From Larix sibirica (lineage: Eukaryota > Streptophyta > Pinopsida > Pinales > Pinaceae), in assembly GCA_004151065.3 (NCBI GenBank), contig NWUY0300050409.1, forward strand, positions 10,804-23,280: a stretch of DNA of 12,477 bases. Direction: 5' to 3'. Of this stretch, positions 8,545 to 12,477 are shown piece after piece. The notes below the pieces were generated by a model. It ran no database searches. It saw only the letters and a list, made by a program, of their open reading frames with translations, and was not told the origin of the DNA. The stretch's first letter is position 1, and each line of letters begins with the position of its first letter. Position numbers and translations under genes: made by a program.

Positions 8545-9275
8545 GACATCATTACTGTCTTTTCAACAATCTCTTCATTGGATTTTGTTGCATCTAGATG
8601 CACTTCAATACCGAGAGTGTTAGATGCCATTTTAAAACTAGACCCATAAAAATAAACATCTATGCAAAATATAGTTCTTCTATCACTAGGAAAAAAGATT
8701 CTATATGCCTTATGCTCATCGCTGTATCCAACAAACACGCCTCTTTTGCTAGTAGGTTCAAGATTTGTTCTCATATTAGAAGGTACATAAGAATATGTTG
8801 GTGAACCAAACACTCTGAAATGATCAATAGAAGGCTTTATCCCTGAAAAAGCCTCCTTGGGTGTGGCATCCCTCAATGACTTACGAGGACACATGTTCAA
8901 TATGTGCACAACGATATTACATGCTTCTGCACAAAGGAACCATGGCATACCAAACTGCTCCAACATGCACCATGCAGTTTCAACAATTCTCATGTTCTTT
9001 TTCTCTGCAAGCCTGTTATGTTGAGAAGTATAAGGAAAACAATACTCCCTCTTGATCCTTGATTTCTTGCAAAAGACAATAAATTCACTAGACTTGTACT
9101 CACCACCATTATCACTTCTAAATGTTTTGATGCTATGTCCTGTGTGGTTTTCCACAAAGGATTTAAATTCACAAAACTTATCAAATACCTCACCCTCATG
9201 CTTAATGAATTATATCCAACATTTTGTAGTAGTGTCATCTATGAAAGTAATAAAGTACCATTTTCCAGTAATATA
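8541..9275 (-). pseudogene. Copia integrase, catalytic C-terminal half (split)
   Basis: This is the part of integrase (rve fold, DDE recombinase) downstream of the insertion. It resumes as TGKWYFITFIDDTTTKCWI, hits a TAA at 9210-9212 where the family has Tyr, then continues as FIKHEGEVFDKF...ENHTGHS. The second catalytic Asp lies in FRSDNGGEY (Asp codon 9111-9113), and the Glu in LAEKKN (codon 9003-9005) is separated from it by exactly 35 residues, the canonical D-35-E spacing. Downstream motifs FSGIKPSIDHFRVFGSPTY and GVFVGYSDEHKAYRIF are typical of copia. The other half lies beyond the insertion at 11055-11440. Confidence 0.92.
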
Positions 9276-9505
9276 ATGGTATGAATGGGAGGCCCATTCA
9301 TCCCAATAAGGTTATGGGTCTCTGTTCACACCTAAGTAGTCTAATTAGTTAGATTATATTATTAAATAATATGCATGTTGAGAATCTCTATGCAATGTAG
9401 TTAGATATATATTTGACTTTGTCCATCTATGGACACTCATGTACTCCTTTATAAAGGCTAGCAAGCCTCTTCCTAATGCAAGTTAGTTTTTGGCCTTATT
9501 GTCAT
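9276..9505 (+). repeat. Left inverted-repeat arm
   Basis: It pairs with the reverse complement of 10825-11054, with about 22 mismatches over 230 bp and no large gaps. Similarity stops abruptly after the GGCC-TTATTGTCAT block. It contains a 17-nt near-palindrome (9356-9372: ATATTATT, one base, AATAATAT), also kept in the other arm. Confidence 0.88.
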
Positions 9506-9620
9506 TGTATTGTGTACTATTGCTCTGAGTTATTCATTATTGAATACATTTAGTAATTTAGCTTAAGAGGTGAGGCTCAAAGATCCTTCTTTGAGCTTCA
9601 CCCCTCCCTCTTGCAAATCA
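9277..9620 (+). repeat. Putative 5' LTR, 344 bp
   Basis: It runs from TGGTATGAATG to TGCAAATCA, giving TG...CA termini, with a TATA box at 9450-9456 and a primer-binding site two bases beyond. No direct partner LTR exists in the window; only the first two thirds recur, inverted. The right border rests on the primer-binding site, the left border on the end of the repeat. Confidence 0.65.
9450..9456 (+). promoter_or_regulatory. TATA box in putative LTR
   Basis: TATAAAG about 175 bp into the LTR, a plausible U3/R promoter element. The matching position in the right arm (10874-10880) reads TACAGAG on its own strand, so the box is lost there. Confidence 0.5.
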
Positions 9621-9622
9621 AT

Positions 9623-9634
9623 TGGTATCAGAGC
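9623..9634 (+). other. tRNA-Met primer-binding site
   Basis: TGGTATCAGAGC is the common plant LTR-retrotransposon primer-binding site, complementary to the 3' end of initiator tRNA-Met. It lies 2 bp after the CA end of the putative LTR, exactly where reverse transcription of such an element would be primed. This is the main evidence that the insertion derives from an LTR retrotransposon. Confidence 0.85.
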
Positions 9635-10824
9635 ATGTTCGTTCCTGAAACCTGATGTGCATCTTTTCATATTCCTTACCTCCCCACTCGAGCTCCAATA
9701 GTGTGCCTATCAATCTCGTTCATTCATCCTTTCTAAAATTTTCTTATTAGGGTTTTGCTGCATACATCCAATCTACATAGCTTTATTCAACTTTCCACAA
9801 ATCTCCTCTGTCGCTTTGATCCCGTTGTCACCTCTCATTCCTAGAACATTGATTTCATTTTGATTTTTTTCCTCCCTTCCCTGATCTGATCTTATCTCTA
9901 GCATCATATTCACCACCTGCAACTTGATATAGTAGTTTGCATCTAACCCTATGCCTTCTTTCCTTGTCTTTGTTTCCACTCGTTCCCATGTCTGCCACCT
10001 ATTCCAGTTCCGCGGCTTTTGGAAACCGCTCCACTAGCTTCAACATAGTTGCTACCCCTTTTTTTCACCTATCCCACCCTCTAATCTTGTTCTACACTTC
10101 TATCTACTCACATCTACTTCTCTCCTAAGTGTCTCTACCATGCTTCCACCTTCCTCTTCAGAATCGTTGTAATGGCGGTCGCATTCTTTCTCCTTTTCCA
10201 GCCTTTGCTCATCTGAAACCTAATTTTTTTCCCACCCTTTTTATTTTTTCAACCCTAGCTGCTATGTAGCTATGGGCATATCCTCTATATGCACAACCTT
10301 CACCCAAATTTACGATATTTCCCTCCTCTCCCAAATTGTGGCCTCCCAAATCACGACCTCCCTCTTCTATTTTTGTCCGATGCATCACACAGATGGCCGC
10401 ACTATTCTATAATAGCACATGACCCTATTTTCTAGCTTTTCCACTCCATATGCCTGCCTTCTCTAGCCATATGTTCCCTTCATTTTTCCTACTAACATAT
10501 CCCCTTGCATGATCATTGGTGGCCAAAGCCAACGCAAATCCAAGCACCCCAGCTCCTTCACCTTCCTTCCAATCCTCTACCTCGTCTTGTCGTCCATCAA
10601 CCTGTGCTATGCATATTTTTTCAAATATACCTCCCCCTCTTCGAGAACGCAATCCTCCTACTTGTCCAACTCTTTATTTTTATTTGTTTTTACACCTTTT
10701 CTTATGTTAGTTTATTTTTCTCCGCACTTTTCCAACTTATTTTCTAGATCTCTTGTCGCCCTCTCTCCTTCTATTGGATCACATCATCTCCCAACCTTAC
10801 CTCGTCCATGCTCTATCATTTTTC
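9635..10824 (+). other. Pyrimidine-rich non-coding interior of insertion
   Basis: About 1.2 kb that is very rich in C and T and poor in G on the plus strand. Short open frames exist on both strands (for example 10509-10847 plus), but they mutually overlap, encode Ser/Pro/Leu/Phe-rich sequence explained by the base bias, and match no gag, protease or polymerase motif. It resembles the untranslated leader of an LTR element or a non-autonomous (LARD/TRIM-like) interior. There is no polypurine tract or second LTR in direct orientation at its end. Confidence 0.5.
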
Positions 10825-11054
10825 ATAGCAATGAGGCCAAAAACTAACTTGCAATATGAAGAGGCTTGTTAGCCTCTGTAAAGGAGTACATGAGTTCCCA
10901 CAGATGGACAAAGTCAAATATATATCTAACTACGTTGCATGGAGATTCTTAACATCCATATTATTTAATAATATAATCTAACTAACTAGTCTACTTAAGT
11001 GTGAACAGAGACCCAAAACCCTATTAGGATGGATGGGCCTCCCATTCATACCAT
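10825..11054 (-). repeat. Right inverted-repeat arm (partial inverted LTR)
   Basis: Its reverse complement matches 9276-9505 at about 90%. It includes the U3 start and the mutated TATA region but stops before the LTR's distal third, so no primer-binding site accompanies it. The junction with the pyrimidine-rich interior is abrupt. Confidence 0.88.
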
Positions 11055-11440
11055 GGAAGGAGTACTAATTAGTCCACACACACCAGAGTGAATAAGGTCA
11101 AGAGGTTTCCTCATACATTTTTCATCATTTGTGAAGAAAGGATCCCTATGATACCTTCCCATGGCACATGCATCACATACACCTCCTTTGTTTACATTAT
11201 TATGGGGCATACCTCTTACCATTTTTGGGACTTTCTTTAGGTTGTATAGATTCAGATGACCAAATCTTTTGTGCCATAACACCATAAGTGTTCCATCATC
11301 ATGCACCAATGCTCTATGATCCGCAACACCTGCAATCAATCTATACAAGCCACCATCTTTGACCCCTTTTCAAATCACCTTAACATATTTAAGGTTTATG
11401 ATTGTACAATCTACCTTTGTTGAACTTGCCATCCATGTCT
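11055..11440 (-). pseudogene. Copia GAG-pre-integrase and integrase N-terminal part (split)
   Basis: Read from about 11440 down: a decayed stretch with VKDGGLYRLIAGV, then the zinc-binding HHCC domain (LWHKRFGHLNL and VCDACAMGRYHRDPF), then the start of the catalytic core, PLDLIHSGVCGLISTPSM, just before the insertion. The family motif at the core start is HSD.CGP. Here the first catalytic Asp is Gly (GGT at 11082-11084) and the Pro is Leu. Stops between 11349 and 11440 break the upstream part, including TAA in the region after YNHKP. The domain continues at 9275. It cannot catalyse strand transfer as it stands. Confidence 0.88.
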
Positions 11441-11674
11441 TGATCAGTAACAACACTTAGTTAAAATAAATGATTTTTTAGACCATGAACATACAATTTT
11501 TTTTATATGTGTTATACCTCCTCTTGGCATTTGAACATGAACAATTCCTTCTCCTTTCACTTCATGATCTCGGTCATCACCCAAGAATATCAACTCTCCC
11601 GAACTATCCTTTAGCTTAACGAATATACTCTTATTAGGAGTCATATGCCTTCTTGCACCCGAGTCAATATATTA
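11441..11674 (-). pseudogene. Copia aspartic protease relic
   Basis: The protease cleaves the Gag-Pol polyprotein. The active-site motif is YIDSGARRHMT (DSGA at 11665-11654), with the catalytic Asp at 11663-11665. RR replaces the usual S/T-R before HMT. Following blocks KSIFVKLKDSSGELIFLGDDRDHEVKGEG and VQMPRGGITHIKKI fit the beta-strand-rich copia protease and its flap region. A TAA at 11672-11674 lies just ahead of YIDSG, where relatives have Trp, cutting it from gag. The C-terminal part (11530-11440) is shifted and decayed; LKNHL and later GKFNKG fragments can still be seen. Confidence 0.85.
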
Positions 11675-12477
11675 AACATCTTTACGAGAAACATTAGAAG
11701 AAAGAGATGGTAATAAAGATAAATTTTCAAATTGGCTAAAGAAATCATCAACTCCATTTGCAGAATTACCTTCGTGGGACTGATACTTACCATGTTGTTG
11801 AACATGCCCTTTTCCACTCTCTAATTTCTTTTGAGGACAATCTCTTGCAAAATGACCTTTCCCATACAATTGAAGCATTTAAATTGGAAATATTTCCTTT
11901 TGATGGAGAAGCTTCATCCCCATTGAATGGTCGTCGTGGGTGTTTTGGTCATTTCTCCTTTGGCCACTTCTTTCCAGATTTCTTTGCCTTCGACCATAAT
12001 GAAACATCTTTTGACTCTTTTGATTCTTGGCCTTATTTCGCATCTCCTCGGTCAATAAAATATCATACAGTTTTTCAAATGTGGGCATTGTTTCTCTTCC
12101 TGCAACATTATTGACAAGCATTTCATAGTCATTAGAAAAACCATTCAGGGCTATAAGTACCATCTCATCATCATATATTTTATCTCCTACATCATGCAAT
12201 TGATCTCAGATCTCTTTGACTCTGTCAAGGTATGAGGAGACACTCTCTCCCTCTTCCATCTTGCATGTATTCAACTTGTTTATGAGTAGCATCTCCATGA
12301 CATGCTCAAAGATTCATACAAGGACTCCAACTTGTCCCACAATTCTTTGCATGTCTCGCAATCTCTTGCATGCACAACCAAAGACGATCTCATATTCACG
12401 AAGGTAATCATATGAGCCTTAACATCTTTCTTCTCCCACTCGGCCTTGTTATCGGCATTGAAAATTTTACTTATGTA
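11675..12477 (-). pseudogene. Copia gag relic (UBN2-type) with zinc knuckle, partial
   Basis: Gag forms the virus-like particle. It runs off the right edge. Readable blocks in order are EWEKKDVKAHMITFVN, CKELWDKLESLYES, a frameshift near 12303-12312, MLLINKLNTCKMEEGES with SSYLDRVKEI, a TGA at 12206-12208 (relatives have Arg, so CGA-to-TGA is likely), QLHDVGDKIYDDEMVLIALNGF, MPTFEKLYDILLTEE and a basic RRQRN region. The CCHC knuckle (C-F-N-C then YGKGHFARDC) is spread over frames: a TAA at 11879-11881, and about one base missing near 11864-11867 between the second Cys and the Tyr. A Lys/Gln-rich tail leads to the protease. The N-terminus and 5' LTR are outside the window. Confidence 0.88.

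Larger units (their letters stand above)
9276..11054 (+). mobile_element. Inverted-LTR retroelement insertion inside integrase
   Basis: A 1,779-bp unit splits the copia integrase. Its ends are inverted repeats of about 230 bp, around 90% identical by eye, both beginning ATGGTATGAATGGGAGG reading inward. The left arm is the start of a putative 344-bp LTR (9277-9620) followed 2 bp later by a tRNA-Met primer-binding site (9623-9634). The right arm is the first 230 bp of the same LTR in reverse orientation. The interior is pyrimidine-rich and shows no coding domains. A standard LTR element would end with a direct LTR copy, so this is a rearranged or aberrantly integrated derivative. It is not a typical DNA transposon, given the primer-binding site. 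A 4-bp ATGG (9276-9279 and 11053-11056) could be the target duplication, but it overlaps the repeat ends, so this is unsure. Confidence 0.8.
6351..12477 (-). mobile_element. Degenerate Ty1/copia retrotransposon, 5' end cut by window
   Basis: Read on the minus strand from the right edge: gag with zinc knuckle (12477-11675), aspartic protease (about 11674-11441), GAG-pre-integrase and integrase (11440-8545, interrupted), linker (8544-8287), reverse transcriptase (8286-7430), RNase H (7429-6827), polypurine tract (6769-6761) and 3' LTR (6760-6351). Integrase before RT is diagnostic of copia. Removing the 1.78-kb insertion leaves about 4.3 kb, short of a full element because the 5' LTR, leader and start of gag are missing. 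No envelope-like gene lies between RNase H and the LTR, arguing against a SIRE-type element. Multiple stops, frameshifts and lost catalytic residues show it is old and non-autonomous. Confidence 0.93.

Noticed and set aside
8598-9276. Plus-strand open frames opposite the integrase
   Set aside because: They are antisense shadows of the copia integrase, whose minus-strand motifs are unambiguous.
10505-10847. Overlapping plus-strand open frames of 64-112 codons in the insertion interior
   Set aside because: Three frames are open at once, which follows from the C/T-rich composition that rarely forms stops. The products are low-complexity Ser/Pro/Leu/Phe with no domain.
9276-11054. A DNA transposon or MITE with long terminal inverted repeats
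   Set aside because: No transposase is visible. The TG...CA end followed by a tRNA-Met primer-binding site points to an LTR retrotransposon origin instead.
1-12477. A CRISPR array, bacterial operon or new defence system
   Set aside because: There are no regularly spaced repeats, no ribosome-binding-site/operon pattern, and every recognisable domain belongs to plant retrotransposons.

Overview
The window is repeat-rich nuclear DNA of a land plant, probably a seed plant with a large, retrotransposon-filled genome. The evidence is the kind of elements present: a plant L1-type LINE with a C-terminal RNase H, a Ty1/copia element, and an LTR element primed by initiator tRNA-Met. The genus cannot be named; a gymnosperm is possible but unproven. 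I see no intact host gene, no functional RNA gene, and nothing bacterial or CRISPR-like. Nearly every coding stretch is a decayed transposable-element relic.

Layout. 1-752 is AT-rich and featureless apart from a short AAAT repeat. 753-1258 (minus) holds an unrecognised, decayed coding relic whose three in-frame stops are all TAG. 1259-1829 shows nothing clear. About 1830-5897 (plus) is a 5'-truncated, heavily mutated LINE ORF2: endonuclease, reverse transcriptase, a zinc-binding C-terminal region and RNase H, closed by a short poly(A). 5927-5998 has a tRNA-like promoter arrangement that may be a SINE. 5999-6350 is AT-rich spacer.

From 6351 past the right edge lies a minus-strand Ty1/copia element: 3' LTR (6351-6760), polypurine tract, RNase H, reverse transcriptase, integrase, protease and gag. 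The 5' LTR is beyond the window. The pol order (protease-integrase-RT-RNase H) is canonical for copia, and no envelope-like ORF lies between RNase H and the LTR. Every domain carries stops or frameshifts, and key catalytic residues or motifs are damaged.

The integrase is split by a second insertion of about 1.78 kb (9276-11054). Its left part looks like an LTR (TG...CA, TATA box) followed by a tRNA-Met primer-binding site. Its right end is an inverted copy of the first ~230 bp of that LTR, so the unit is bounded by ~90% identical inverted repeats around a pyrimidine-rich, apparently non-coding interior. This LTR-in-inverted-orientation structure is the most unusual thing in the window. The order of events inferred is LINE and copia first (relative order unknown), then the inverted-LTR unit into the copia integrase. 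I found no evidence of a new functional system.
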